A stretch of DNA of 64,000 nucleotides, taken from Devosia ginsengisoli. Its GTDB lineage: Bacteria > Pseudomonadota > Alphaproteobacteria > Rhizobiales > Devosiaceae. The position numbers and the translations under genes are program-made. Below, piece after piece: positions 55,095-64,000 of the stretch. The stretch covers positions 1 to 64,000 of the forward strand of contig NZ_JANQAJ010000012.1 in NCBI RefSeq assembly GCF_024707105.1, read 5' to 3'. Position 1 is the first letter of the stretch. The number at the start of each line of letters is the position of its first letter. A model generated the notes under the pieces. It made no database searches. It saw only the letters and a list, made by a program, of their open reading frames with translations, and was not told the DNA's origin.

Positions 55095-56823
55095 CTACCC
55101 CGCGAGATACCCGAACTGCGCCTTGTGCAGCACCGCATAGGCGCCGTCCTTGGCCAAGAGAGCCTCGTGGCTGCCCTCCTCGACAATGCCGGTTTCATCG
55201 ATCACCACGATGCGGTCGGCATGCTGGATAGTGGCCAGCCGATGGGCGATGACCAGCGTCGTCCGCCCCTGCGACAGCTCGGCCAGCGAGCGCTGGATCG
55301 CCACTTCCGTCGCCGTATCCAGCGCCGAGGTCGCTTCGTCCAGAATCAGGATCGGCGGGTTCTTGAGGAAGATACGCGCAATGGCCACGCGTTGTTTCTG
55401 CCCGCCCGAAAGCTTCACCCCGCGCTCGCCGACAACAGTGTCGAGGCCATCAGGCAGGCGCTTGATGACCGATTCCAGACGGGCGCTGTGCACGGCCTGA
55501 AGAATTTCTTCATCGCTGGCATCGAGCCGGCCATAGGCGATGTTTTCGCGCAAAGTGCCGCCGAACAGGAAGACATCCTGCTGCACGATACCGATCTGGC
55601 TGCGCAGGCTGGCCTGCGTCATGTCGCGAATATCGGTTCCGTCAATGGTGATCGCGCCTTCATTGATTTCGTAGAAGCGCGGCAGCAGGGCGCAGAGTGT
55701 GGTCTTGCCGGCGCCGGACGGGCCGACTATGGCGAGGGTTTCGCCGGCCGAGACATCCAGGCTGAGATTATCGATGATCCTGCGGCCGGAATGCTCATAG
55801 GAAAAGCTGACATCGCGGAAGACGATGTCGCCGCGCAGGTGATTGACAACCTTGGCGCCGGGGCGGTCGGCAATGTCGGGTTCGGTATCGATCAACTGGG
55901 TGAAGCGGGTGAAACCGGCAATGCCCTTGGGATACATTTCGAGCACCTGCGTGATCTGGTCTATCGGGCGCATGAAGACATTGACCAGCAGCAGGAAGCT
56001 GACGAAACCGCCATAGGAAAGATCGCCGCGCGTCACCATCCAGGCGCCGAAGATCATGACGGCGAGCTGGATGAGGCGGGTGCTGAGGAAGGTGACCACA
56101 TTGCTGGCGGTCATCAGCGCATAGGCCTGCAGCTTGGTCGTGCGGTAGGCTTCGTTATTGCCGGCGAAGAGCCTTTCCTCATGCCCTTCATTGGCAAAGG
56201 CCTTCACGACGCGTACGCCGCCGATGGAATCCTCGACGCGGGTGTTGAAGTCCCCTACCCGGCCGTAAAGCTCGCGCCAGTTGCTGTTCATGCGCGCGCC
56301 ATAGGTGCTGACAAGCCAGGTCATGACCGGCACCAGGACGACCGTGATGGCAGCCAGTTGCCAATTGGTCATGAACATCAGCACGAAGGCGCCCAGGAAG
56401 GTCATGATCGCCAGGAACAGGTCCTCGGGGCCATGATGGGCGACTTCGCCGATATCCTCCAGACCCTTGGTGACATGGGTGATGAGATGGCCGGTCTTGT
56501 GATTGTCGAAGAAGCGGAAACTGAGCTTCTGCAAATGGGAAAAAGACCTGGCGGCGCATATCGGTCTCGATATGGATGCCGAGCATATGGCCGAAATAGT
56601 TGACCACACCGCGCAGCACGGCGGTGAGACTATATATGACCAGCAGGACGATGCTGGTGAGGAGAATGAGGCCGAAATTATTCTGCGGCAGCAGCGTATC
56701 GATGAAATAGGCCACGGCCAGCGGAAAGGCGAGTTCGAGCAAGCCGGCAATAACGGCGCTGCCGAAGTCGAGGGCGAACAGGCCCTTGTAAGGGGCGTAA
56801 TAGGAAAAGAAACGCTTGATCAT
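55095..56823 (-). CDS. ABC exporter, MsbA/lipid-drug type (frameshifted)
   Basis: Half-transporter of about 575 aa after correction: a six-helix membrane domain (start MIKRFFSYYAPYKGLFALDF) and an ATPase domain with Walker A GPSGAGKTTLCALLPRFYE, signature LSGGQKQRVAIARIFL and Walker B ILILDEATSALD. The frame breaks at 56540-56544, where AAAAA should be AAAA (RRQVF-SHLQKLSFRFF). A homodimeric exporter of lipid or hydrophobic drugs is likely by family. It lies 27 bp after the unknown gene at 56851 and may share its mRNA. Confidence 0.87.
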
Positions 56824-56850
56824 GAAATGGGTCTAACAGGGGTTTGGTGG

Positions 56851-57159
56851 TCAACCATGGCCGGCCGGCGCTATCGAACGCAGGTCGAACATGTCCTCGT
56901 CTTCGTCATGCGCGCCATTTGCCGCCAATGCCTGCTCCAGCGCAACCATGTCAAGCACGGCATGGGGCTGCCAGCCGCAGCGGCAGCCCTGCGGATCGAT
57001 ATGAGCGTCGGCGACTTCGCGATAGAGCGAGCCCAAGGCGGCAGCCATGCATTCGAGCGCCTCGAGCGGCGACATGCGCGTCGAGGCCAGCGTACCGGAA
57101 TAAGACGCCATCAGTGCCGCACGAACGGCGGCAAAGGTAGCGGTGCGGTCACTGGACAT
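56851..57159 (-). CDS. Small protein of unknown function with hairpin leader
   Basis: 102 aa, not recognised. It is Ala-rich and mostly helical, with three closely spaced features: LEALECMAAALGSLYREVAD, a CRCGWQPHAVLD segment with two cysteines, and an acidic end (HDEDEDMFDLR). The ATG at 57159 has GTGGAGTAAC 4 bp upstream as its ribosome site, but that site is inside the right arm of a perfect 18-bp hairpin. The gene precedes the ABC exporter by 27 bp. Codon use resembles its neighbours. Confidence 0.65.
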   Translation of the reverse strand: MSSDRTATFAAVRAALMASYSGTLASTRMSPLEALECMAAALGSLYREVADAHIDPQGCRCGWQPHAVLDMVALEQALAANGAHDEDEDMFDLRSIAPAGHG

Positions 57160-57162
57160 GGC

Positions 57163-57206
57163 GTTACTCCACTTAAGGCCGGTCGGCAGGCCTTAAGTGG
57201 AGTAAC
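57163..57206 (-). promoter_or_regulatory. Perfect 18-bp inverted repeat covering the ribosome site
   Basis: GTTACTCCACTTAAGGCC (57163-57180) and GGCCTTAAGTGGAGTAAC (57189-57206) are exact complements with an 8-base loop. The arm next to the gene contains GGAG, 10 bases from the start codon. A 12-bp palindrome, CATATTAATATG (57212-57223), lies just upstream. It could be a translational switch or a repressor operator. Confidence 0.8.
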
Positions 57207-57246
57207 ATAATCATATTAATATGCAAGCCCGGCCGGCGACGCCCCG

Positions 57247-58726
57247 TCACCCCCAGGAAACGGCGATATACTTGGTCTCGCAGAATTCGAGGATGCCGTG
57301 ATGCGCCCCTTCGCGGCCGAGGCCGCTCTGCTTGACGCCGCCAAACGGCGCCGCCGGATCGGAGACAATGCCGCGATTGAGGCCGACCATGCCGCTTTCC
57401 AACTGCTCGGACACGCGCAGCCCGCGGGCAAGGTCACGCGTATAGACATAGGCGATGAGGCCATATTCGGTAGCGTTGGCCGCCGTGATGGCCGCGTCTT
57501 CGTTCTCGAAGGTAGCGATCGCGGCAACCGGCCCGAAAATCTCCTCCTGCATGAGCGTGGCGTCATCAGCGACGCCGGTGATGACGGTGGGGGAAATAGA
57601 AGCCCTGTCGGGCGACCGGCTGACCACCCGTCAGCACTTTGGCGCCGCGGCCCGTCGCATCATGGATCAGGCCGGCAATGCGATCGACCGCGCCCTGATT
57701 GATCAGCGGGCCGCATTGCGTTGCCGCCTCATATCCGGGCCCGACCTTCATCGCCCCCATCCGCTCCGCCAGGCGCCGTGAAAACGCCTCGGCAATGCCG
57801 GCTTGCACGTAGAAACGATTGGCCGCGGTACAGGCCTCGCCGCCATTGCGCATCTTGGCGATCATGGCGCCCTCGATGGCGGCGTCCAGGTCGGCATCGT
57901 CGAAGACGATGAAGGGCGCATTGCCACCGAGTTCCATGGAACAGGAAATCACCGTATCGGCGGCTTCATGCAGCAATCGCCTGCCCACTTCGGTCGAGCC
58001 GGTGAAGGACAGCTTGCGCACGCGGGGGTCGTGCAGCATGGCGCTGACCACCGGCCCGGAACGACCGGTCGTGATCACGTTGACGACGCCATCGGGCACG
58101 CCGGCTTCGGCGAACAGAGCCGCCAGGGCGTAGGCGGTGAGCGGCGTCTCGGTCGCCGGCTTGAGCACGCAGGTGCACCCGGCGGCGAGAGCCGGCGCAA
58201 TCTTGCGGGTCGCCATGGCCGCCGGGAAATTCCACGGCGTTACCAGCACGGCCACACCGATTGGCTGGTGCTGGACGATGATCTTGTTGGCGCCCGACGG
58301 CGCGGTGGAGATGTCGCCATTGAGCCGCACCGCTTCCTCGGCGAACCAGCGGAAGAATTCGGCGGCATAGGCGACCTCGCCCTGTGCGTCATTCAAGGCC
58401 TTGCCATTCTCCAGGCTGATGAGCTGGGCCAGCATATCCTTGCGCTCCACCATCAGCTCGAAGCAGCGCCGCAGGATTTCCGACCGCTTGCGGGGCGGTG
58501 TAGCCGCCCAGTTCGGGCCGGCATCGGCCGCTGCCTGCACCGCTGCCATGGCGTCCTCGACGCTGGCATCGGCAATCGCCGCTATGGCGGCGCCGGTGGA
58601 GGGATCGATGACGTCAATGCGCTGGCCGGTCGAGCCCGGCATCCATTTTCCACCGATGAACAGGTCGGTCGGCACGGCGGCCATATCGAAACTAAGCTGC
58701 GGGGTGATCTTCTGCATCGTGGTCAT
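57247..58726 (-). CDS. NAD(P)-dependent succinate-semialdehyde dehydrogenase-like (frameshifted)
   Basis: Aldehyde dehydrogenase of about 493 aa after correction, of the GabD branch: cofactor site [20 protein letters not shown], catalytic Glu in [16 protein letters not shown], catalytic Cys in [10 protein letters not shown], and the ending [20 protein letters not shown]. The frame breaks at 57589-57593, where GGGGG should be GGGG ([13 protein letters not shown]). It starts 3 bp after the iron alcohol dehydrogenase gene ends, so they form one transcript. Substrate by context: a semialdehyde made by that enzyme. Confidence 0.87.
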
Positions 58727-58729
58727 TGC

Positions 58730-59980
58730 TCAACTGGCCTTTGGTTCGATGTGGTCTCCGCGAAGCCCTGCCCGATCGCCGCTGAAAGCGGCATCGACCA
58801 GCCTGGTCATGGAGCCATGGTCTATTGGACGCGGATTGTTCTTGATGAGACGGGTGATCCCCATTGCCTGCTCGGCCACACGCGGCAATTGTGCGCCGCT
58901 GACACCCAGGTCGGCAATCGTGCGCGGGATGCCGATCGAGGCAAAAAGCCGGGCGACGGCATCTATGGTGGCGCCCGCCTGCTCCGCGACTGGCCGCTCG
59001 GAGATGCCGAGCCCCATTGCCCCACCAATCTCCGCCAGTTCGGGCTCGCACCAGTTGCGGTTGAATTCCATGACATAGGGCATCATCACCGCGACACCGG
59101 CGCCGTGTGGCGTATGGGTCATGGCGCCAACCGGATATTGCACGGCATGCGCGGCGGCGGTTCCGGCGGTGCCGAAGGCAAGCCCTGCCGCCGTCGCGCC
59201 CAGCATGAGCCGACCGCGGGCTTCGATATCGGAACCGTCGTCATAGGCCCGCTTGAGGCCCGAGGCGATGTGCGAGATGGCCATCAGGGCATAATGATCG
59301 GTGAGCGCATTCTTTCCAAGAAACACGTGTTCGTGAGCGATCGTCGCGGTGGCCTCGCGCCGCGCCGTGGTGAAGGCTTCGATCGCATGGGTCAGGGCAT
59401 CGGCGCCAGAGACGGCGGTCAGCCCCGGCGGGCAGGAATAGGTCAGTTCGGGGTCGCAGATCGCGGTGTGGCTGATGAGATGCGGGCTGGCAATGCCCAC
59501 CTTCAACTCCCGGTCGGGATCGGTCACCACCGCAACCGGCGTTACCTCCGATCCGGTGCCCGAAGTGGTGGGGATCGAGATCAGGGGCAGCACAGGGCCC
59601 GGCACCTTGAACTCCCCGTAGTAGTCCGACGCCTTGCCGCCATGGGTCAGCAACAAAGCGGTGACCTTTGCCGCATCGAGACAACTGCCCCCGCCAATGC
59701 CGATGACGAGATCGGCATTGGCGGCCCGGCCCATTTCCACCGCCCGAGCGATGCAACTGGTCGGAAGCTCGGCGATCACGCCGTCGAAGATATGCACATC
59801 GACCCCAGCCTGCCGCAGCATGTCCACTAGGCCTGCCAGCTCGCGGTCGGCGCCGAGCCGCTCGTCGGTGACGATGAGGGCGCGGCACCCCAATGCCGAT
59901 GCGTAACCGGCAAGCGAGCGCCGCTGGCCGGCGCCGAAAATCAGGTTGCGCGGCATGCGCAGGCTTCCGAACAGTGACAA
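58730..59980 (-). CDS. Iron-containing alcohol dehydrogenase
   Basis: 416 aa, group III metal-dependent alcohol dehydrogenase: NAD site GIGGGSCLDAAKVTALLL, PTTSGTGSEVTPVAVV, metal ligands in DALTHAIEAFTTARR and HAVQYPVGAMTHTPHGAG. The sub-family could be 4-hydroxybutyrate or similar hydroxyacid dehydrogenase. It lies between tctA (93 bp) and the semialdehyde dehydrogenase (3 bp) on one strand. Start ATG at 59980 after AAGGAGAAG. Confidence 0.88.
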   Translation of the reverse strand: MSLFGSLRMPRNLIFGAGQRRSLAGYASALGCRALIVTDERLGADRELAGLVDMLRQAGVDVHIFDGVIAELPTSCIARAVEMGRAANADLVIGIGGGSCLDAAKVTALLLTHGGKASDYYGEFKVPGPVLPLISIPTTSGTGSEVTPVAVVTDPDRELKVGIASPHLISHTAICDPELTYSCPPGLTAVSGADALTHAIEAFTTARREATATIAHEHVFLGKNALTDHYALMAISHIASGLKRAYDDGSDIEARGRLMLGATAAGLAFGTAGTAAAHAVQYPVGAMTHTPHGAGVAVMMPYVMEFNRNWCEPELAEIGGAMGLGISERPVAEQAGATIDAVARLFASIGIPRTIADLGVSGAQLPRVAEQAMGITRLIKNNPRPIDHGSMTRLVDAAFSGDRAGLRGDHIEPKAS

Positions 59981-60073
59981 GGCTCTTCTCCTTGAAGGCG
60001 TGATTCAGGGGACGCGAGCACGGAATCCGGTTCGCGTGGATGGTGGTTGATTGATGGTGATCTTGGGGGTTGG

Positions 60074-61579
60074 CTACCCCTCCTCGGCCAGGACATGCCG
60101 GCGCCGGCTGATCGAGGGCGAAAGCGCCGAAGCGACGACGATCACCGAGATCAGCAACAGCACGAGTGTCATCGGGTCTGCCAGGAAACCCCAGATGCTG
60201 CCCCGGCTCAGGATCAGCCCGCGATGCAGGGAATCCTCGAGCATTCCCCCCAGGACGAGGCCAAGCAGCAGGGGCGCCGGCTCGAATTTCAGCTTGTAGA
60301 AGAGGTAGCCGATGGCCCCGAAGGCGGCGACCATCAGAATATCGGTGGGGCGGGAATTCACCGAATAGATGCCGATGCAGCAGATCAGCACGATGGCGGG
60401 GAACAGCAGGTGATAAGGCACTTTCAGCAGCCGCACCCAGATGCCGATCAGCGGCAGGTTGATGACGACAAGCATCAGGTTGCCCAGCCACATGGAGGTG
60501 ACGACGCCCCAGAACAGGTCGGGATGCATCTGGATCAGTTGCGGCCCCGGCACGACGCCATGCAGCGTCATCGCCCCGCCGATCAGGGCCATGGTGGCGG
60601 TTGAGGGCAGGCCCAATGTCAGCAACGGAACGAATGTCGTCTGCGCCGCGGCATTGTTGGCCGATTCCGGGCCGGCGACGCCCTGGATCGCACCCTTGCC
60701 GAATTCTTCGGGATGGCGCGCCACCCGCTTTTCCAGGGCATAGGAGGCGAAGGAGGACAGCGTGGCGCCATTTCCGGGCACGATGCCGACAAGGCTGCCG
60801 AGGATCGAGCCGCGCGCTATGGCGCCGGCCGAGGCCTTCATGTCCTGCTTGTTGGGGAGCAGGCCACCCACCACATCGCCCACGAATGGGCGGCTTTCCG
60901 GCGTTTCGAGATTTCGCAGGATTTCGGCGATGCCGAACAATCCCATCGCAACGACGGCAATGTCGAAGCCGTCATAGAGCACTTGCGTGCCGAAGGTGAG
61001 CCGCGGTTCCCCGGTAATCTGGTCGGCGCCGACCAGCGCCATGACGACGCCGATGAGCAGCGCGCAGAAGGCCTTGAGCAGCGAGCCGCCGCCAACGACA
61101 ATGGCCAGGGTCAGGCCAAGCACCATCAGGGCAAAGTAATTGCCGGCGGTCAGGCTGAGGGCCAGCTTGGACAGCGGAATGGCGATACCCGCCAGGACCA
61201 GGGTGGCGAAGGTGCCCGCGATGAACGAACCGATCGCGGCTATGCCGAGGGCCTTGCCGGCCTTGCCCTGCCGGGCCATGGCATGCCCGTCCAGCGCCGT
61301 CACCACCGATGATGACTCTCCGGGCATATTCACCAGGATGGCGGTGGTCGAGCCGCCATATTGGGAGCCGTAATAGATGCCGGCGAGCATGATGATCGCG
61401 CCGGCCGGGTCGGAGTTGTAGGTCAGGGGCATCAGGATGGCGATGGTCGCCAGCGGGCCGATGCCGGGCAGCACGCCGATCAGCGTGCCCACGAGACAAC
61501 CGATCAGGCAAAGCATGAGGTTTTCCACCGACAGGACGACGGAGAAACCGAGCAGCAGATGGTGGGCGAGATCAGTCAC
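60074..61579 (-). CDS. tctA: Tripartite tricarboxylate transporter large permease
   Basis: TctA-type membrane protein of 501 aa with about twelve helices and the family motifs GVLPGIGPLATIAILMPLTY and YGSQYGGSTTAILVNMPGES (ligand-site loops), plus GIVPGNGATLSSFASYALEK. The GTG start at 61579 overlaps the tctB stop by 8 bp. The longer frame to 61612 would overlap tctB more and was rejected. Confidence 0.92.
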   Translation of the reverse strand: MTDLAHHLLLGFSVVLSVENLMLCLIGCLVGTLIGVLPGIGPLATIAILMPLTYNSDPAGAIIMLAGIYYGSQYGGSTTAILVNMPGESSSVVTALDGHAMARQGKAGKALGIAAIGSFIAGTFATLVLAGIAIPLSKLALSLTAGNYFALMVLGLTLAIVVGGGSLLKAFCALLIGVVMALVGADQITGEPRLTFGTQVLYDGFDIAVVAMGLFGIAEILRNLETPESRPFVGDVVGGLLPNKQDMKASAGAIARGSILGSLVGIVPGNGATLSSFASYALEKRVARHPEEFGKGAIQGVAGPESANNAAAQTTFVPLLTLGLPSTATMALIGGAMTLHGVVPGPQLIQMHPDLFWGVVTSMWLGNLMLVVINLPLIGIWVRLLKVPYHLLFPAIVLICCIGIYSVNSRPTDILMVAAFGAIGYLFYKLKFEPAPLLLGLVLGGMLEDSLHRGLILSRGSIWGFLADPMTLVLLLISVIVVASALSPSISRRRHVLAEEG

Positions 61580-62219
61580 GCTGCGTCTCCGCCATTCTGT
61601 AGAAGACGACATAGAGCGCCGCTGCCAGGGCAGCGTAGGCCGCGTAGAGCACTCTCACGGCAGCGCCGATGCCGAACGAAGGCGGGATGGCGCCCTGGAG
61701 GAATTTCGGAAAGACCGGGATCGGCGCCCGCAGGAGATCGGGAAACAGCAGCAGCATGCCCGCGGTCAGCCCGAACGACAGGATCAGCAACTGCCTGACC
61801 TGCATCTGGGGTGTCGCGCTGCCGGCGATGAAGACCGTCAACGGCCCGACCACCATGAGCCCAAGCTGCGGCGTGGAGATCAGTCCGAAATCACCGCCGC
61901 GGATGAACAGGCCGAACAGCACGATGGCCAGGACGACGATGGCGGTGGGGCGAAAGGCGAATTCGAAACGCTCGGCCTCCTCGCCGCGCTGCATCAGGCC
62001 ATGCAGGAACACCCAGCCACCGGCGGCGAACAGGATGATCGATATGGCCTTCGGCAAGGCGCCGGAGGCGAAATTGGCAATCTGGCCAACGGTGAGTTCG
62101 ATCGCGCCATACCAGATGAGGCCGGCGATGAAGATGATCGTCGCGCCGCCGATCACATCGATACGCCTGTAATGGGGAACCGGCGATGGCGGCGCCATGG
62201 CCACGCGTTCAGATGTCAT
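61572..62219 (-). CDS. tctB: Tripartite tricarboxylate transporter small permease
   Basis: 215 aa with four to five helices (VIGGATIIFIAGLIWYGAIE first). It has TctB features FASGALPKAISIILFAAGG and MVVGPLTVFIAGSATPQM. It lies between tctC and tctA and is coupled to tctA. A hairpin lies between it and tctC. Confidence 0.88.
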   Translation of the reverse strand: MTSERVAMAPPSPVPHYRRIDVIGGATIIFIAGLIWYGAIELTVGQIANFASGALPKAISIILFAAGGWVFLHGLMQRGEEAERFEFAFRPTAIVVLAIVLFGLFIRGGDFGLISTPQLGLMVVGPLTVFIAGSATPQMQVRQLLILSFGLTAGMLLLFPDLLRAPIPVFPKFLQGAIPPSFGIGAAVRVLYAAYAALAAALYVVFYRMAETQRD

Positions 62220-62263
62220 GTTCGAAGTTCCTCCTGTCGGCTCGCCGTGCCCAGCACAGCCCC

Positions 62264-62289
62264 GGCGGCCGGGACATTGCCCGGCCGCC
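62264..62289 (-). terminator. Hairpin after tctC
   Basis: GGCGGCCGGG-ACATTG-CCCGGCCGCC, a perfect 10-bp stem 14 bp past the tctC stop, before tctB. No T-run, so probably an attenuating or protecting element. Confidence 0.65.
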
Positions 62290-62303
62290 AGTTGCGCATT
62301 CCG

Positions 62304-63313
62304 TCACTCGGCCGGGCCGACTTCCTCGATCAGGGCCTTCCAGCCGCTGACCTGCCGCTCCATGAAGTCATAGGTTTCAGCGACATTGTAGTCGCGCCGC
62401 TCGATCTCGAGGTCGGCATAGCGATCGGTAGCCATCTGGCCCTGCAGTGCCTCGAGCGTCTTGGCGTTGAGGAATTCGACGATCTCGTCCGGGGTATCCT
62501 TGGGAACGAAGAGGCCGATCCAGGAGTCGATGAGATAGTCGCTGACGCCTGCCTCATCGATGGTCTGCACGTCAGGCAAGGCCGGCGACTTGTCGGGACC
62601 GGTCATTACGATGGGCGTGACGCTGCCCGAGCGGATGAATGGCAGAGCGGTCGAGATATCGAGGATGCTCGCCGAGACGCGCCCGGCGATGACGTCGGTC
62701 ATGGCTTCCGTCACGCCCTTGTAGGGCACAGGAGTCATTGTCAGGCCCGTCCGGTTTTCAAGGCCCTTGCGGGCGAATTCGCCGACGGCGGTCCAGCCCG
62801 CATAGGTCAGCTCGCCTTCATGGGCCTTGCCGTATTCGATCAACTCGCCCAGCGTCTTCACCTCGAGATTGTTGGCCACGACCATGACGTAGGGCGTGTA
62901 GCCGATCAGGGCGACGGGGCGCATGTCGGTGAGCGGGTCATAGTCGGCCGCGGTATTGGTAGCGGGGTTGATGGCGATGGTCGAAGCGGCGCCCAGGATC
63001 ACGCTGTAGCCATCCGGTGTGGCGGCGATACCCTGCTTGGTGCCGGCCACGCCCGCCGAACCAGCCACATTTTCCACGATGATACGCTGCTTGATCAGCG
63101 GCGCGATGGCTTCCCCCAGATGCGGGTCTGGGTGTCGGCCCCTCCGCCGGCACCGAACGGCACGATCGCGGTGATGGGCTGGTTGGGGTAGTCCTGAGCC
63201 ATCGCGCCTGATGGTGCGAGACCGAAAACTGCCGCCACGACAAGAGCCGTCGCGGCCAGCCGGTGCCGCATTTTCCGGCCCGTGTTTCGAGGCCCTGAAA
63301 CAAAGCTATTCAT
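62304..63313 (-). CDS. tctC: Tripartite tricarboxylate transporter substrate-binding protein (frameshifted)
   Basis: Periplasmic Bug-family receptor, about 336 aa after correction. Signal peptide (MRHRLAATALVVAAVFGLAP, cut after AMAQ) then DYPNQPITAIVPFGAGGGAD, a family hallmark. The frame breaks at 63114-63118, where the C run is one base short (TRIWG-EAIAPLIKQRIIVENV). It starts at the ATG at 63313 with AGGGAGGAA upstream. Ligands of this family are carboxylic acids such as citrate, tartrate or hydroxyacids; the ligand here is not known. Confidence 0.88.
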
Positions 63314-63510
63314 CGAAATTCCTCCCTGGTGTGGCGTCGTAACGCCATCTGTATATGGTCGCAAACGTGGTAGGCGCGGTCCGCCGCAAGACGCCGCGCG
63401 GCGTCAGCATCGGGATGCTATGGCAGATTTCGGTCCGGGCCAGATCGCGCGCATATTGTTTCGAGCAATGAAAACCACCCGCTTTGTCGCTCGCCAAGGG
63501 CCCGGCGCTC

Positions 63511-64000
63511 CTAGCGCTGCGCCCCCATCACATCCAGCACCGCGCCGGTGACCAGCGAGGCCTTGTTCGACAGCAGCCAGGCAATGGCCTCGGCCACTTC
63601 CTCGGGCTGGCCGGCCCGCCCCAGCGGGTTCTTGGCGGCGAATTCCTTCACCCGGTCCGCCTGACCGGCCTTGGCATGGATCGGTGTGTCGATCATGCCC
63701 GGGCGGATGGCATTGATGCGGACGCCATCGCGGGCGACCTCGACGGCCAGGCCCTTGGTGATGATATCGACGGCAGCCTTGGAGCCGGCATAGTGGATGA
63801 ACCGACCGGGCGAGCCCGTTAGGGCGCCGATCGAGGAAATATTGACGATGCTGCCGCCGGCGCCGCCATGCTTGGTCGACATCCGCTTGATGGCTTCTCG
63901 GCAGGCGATGAGCACGCCAACGGTATTGACCGCGAAAATGTCCATGGCTTCCTGAAAGTCGTAATTATCGGCAGAGCGGTGCTGCGGGCCATTGACGCCG
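63511..64000 (-). CDS. Short-chain dehydrogenase/reductase (partial)
   Basis: C-terminal 162 residues of an SDR whose N-terminus lies past the right edge: FAVNTVGVLIACREAIKRM, catalytic Ser in VNISSIGALTG, YAGSKAAVDIITKGLAVEVA with the YxxxK pair, and RPGMIDTPIHAKAG. A 3-oxoacyl reductase-like hydroxyacid or sugar dehydrogenase is possible. It is upstream of tctC, with a 197-bp gap that could hold a promoter, so it may belong to the same catabolic unit. Confidence 0.85.
   Translation of the reverse strand, partial: GVNGPQHRSADNYDFQEAMDIFAVNTVGVLIACREAIKRMSTKHGGAGGSIVNISSIGALTGSPGRFIHYAGSKAAVDIITKGLAVEVARDGVRINAIRPGMIDTPIHAKAGQADRVKEFAAKNPLGRAGQPEEVAEAIAWLLSNKASLVTGAVLDVMGAQR

Noticed and set aside
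54885-56603. Open frame of 572 codons opposite the ABC exporter
   Set aside because: Low-complexity antisense translation; the minus strand carries clear Walker and LSGGQ motifs.
57803-59830. Open frame of 675 codons opposite the two dehydrogenases
   Set aside because: Antisense shadow; both dehydrogenases on the minus strand have full catalytic motifs.
59981-60073. Gap between tctA and the alcohol dehydrogenase checked for a promoter or RNA
   Set aside because: No convincing -35/-10 pair, dyad or terminator was seen.

Overview
The window is high-GC DNA (third codon positions mostly G or C) packed with ABC-transporter, C-P lyase, aerobic cobalamin, cytochrome bd and rhamnose genes. Their organisation is typical of soil or plant-associated Alphaproteobacteria (Hyphomicrobiales). 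A Devosia-like genome is my best guess, from gene content and repeat style only. No rRNA, tRNA, CRISPR array, phage gene or insertion sequence was seen. The DNA looks like an ordinary chromosomal catabolic and nutrient-scavenging region.

Layout, left to right. (1) 0-7 kb: rhamnose locus, with rhaT/rhaS/rhaR leftward and rhaD/rhaI rightward around a shared operator. (2) 7-12.5 kb: mmsA, two LysR regulators with abutting stop codons, two small DUF1127 proteins, ybaK and a small lipoprotein. (3) 12.7-20.2 kb: cytochrome bd (cydABX leftward, cydDC rightward, with an FNR-type box between them) followed by an FnrN/FnrL-like oxygen regulator. (4) 20.5-23.4 kb: copper operon copA-cueR-copZ with a CueR-type promoter. 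(5) 23.5-28.4 kb: a complete sugar ABC importer with a divergent LacI regulator and no catabolic gene. (6) 28.5-31.3 kb: a DUF305 protein and two ArsR/SRPBCC modules. (7) 31.4-37.9 kb: aerobic cobalamin genes cobF, G, H, I, J, L, M, with no cobK. (8) 38-50.5 kb: phosphonate uptake (phnCDE1E2), the C-P lyase genes phnGHIJKL with a hexapeptide transferase, phnF, and phnMN. (9) 50.6-54.8 kb: ugpBAEC, which together with phnMN forms one apparent Pho-controlled operon. (10) 55-57.2 kb: a lipid or drug ABC exporter and an unknown small protein behind a perfect hairpin. (11) 57.2-64 kb: aldehyde dehydrogenase, iron alcohol dehydrogenase, a tripartite tricarboxylate transporter and an SDR, probably one catabolic operon.

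Two features cut across these blocks. First, at least eight and probably nine genes (rhaT, LysR, cydX, cydA, cobG, phnL, ABC exporter, aldehyde dehydrogenase, tctC) are broken by single-base indels, about half of them in runs of 4 to 6 identical bases. Most hit genes whose partners are intact, so residual sequencing error is more likely than mass pseudogenisation. Second, about 20 copies or fragments of several families of roughly 80-140 bp intergenic palindromes fill almost every gap, including gaps inside the rha, cob and phn operons.

Regulatory logic readable from the DNA: a RhaR-type operator, an FNR box, a CueR promoter with a 19-bp spacer, LacI-type operators, a PhnF operator, and two Pho boxes that tie phosphonate and glycerol-3-phosphate use to phosphate starvation. 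Substrate-binding-protein genes are repeatedly followed by hairpins that separate them from the next genes of the operon.
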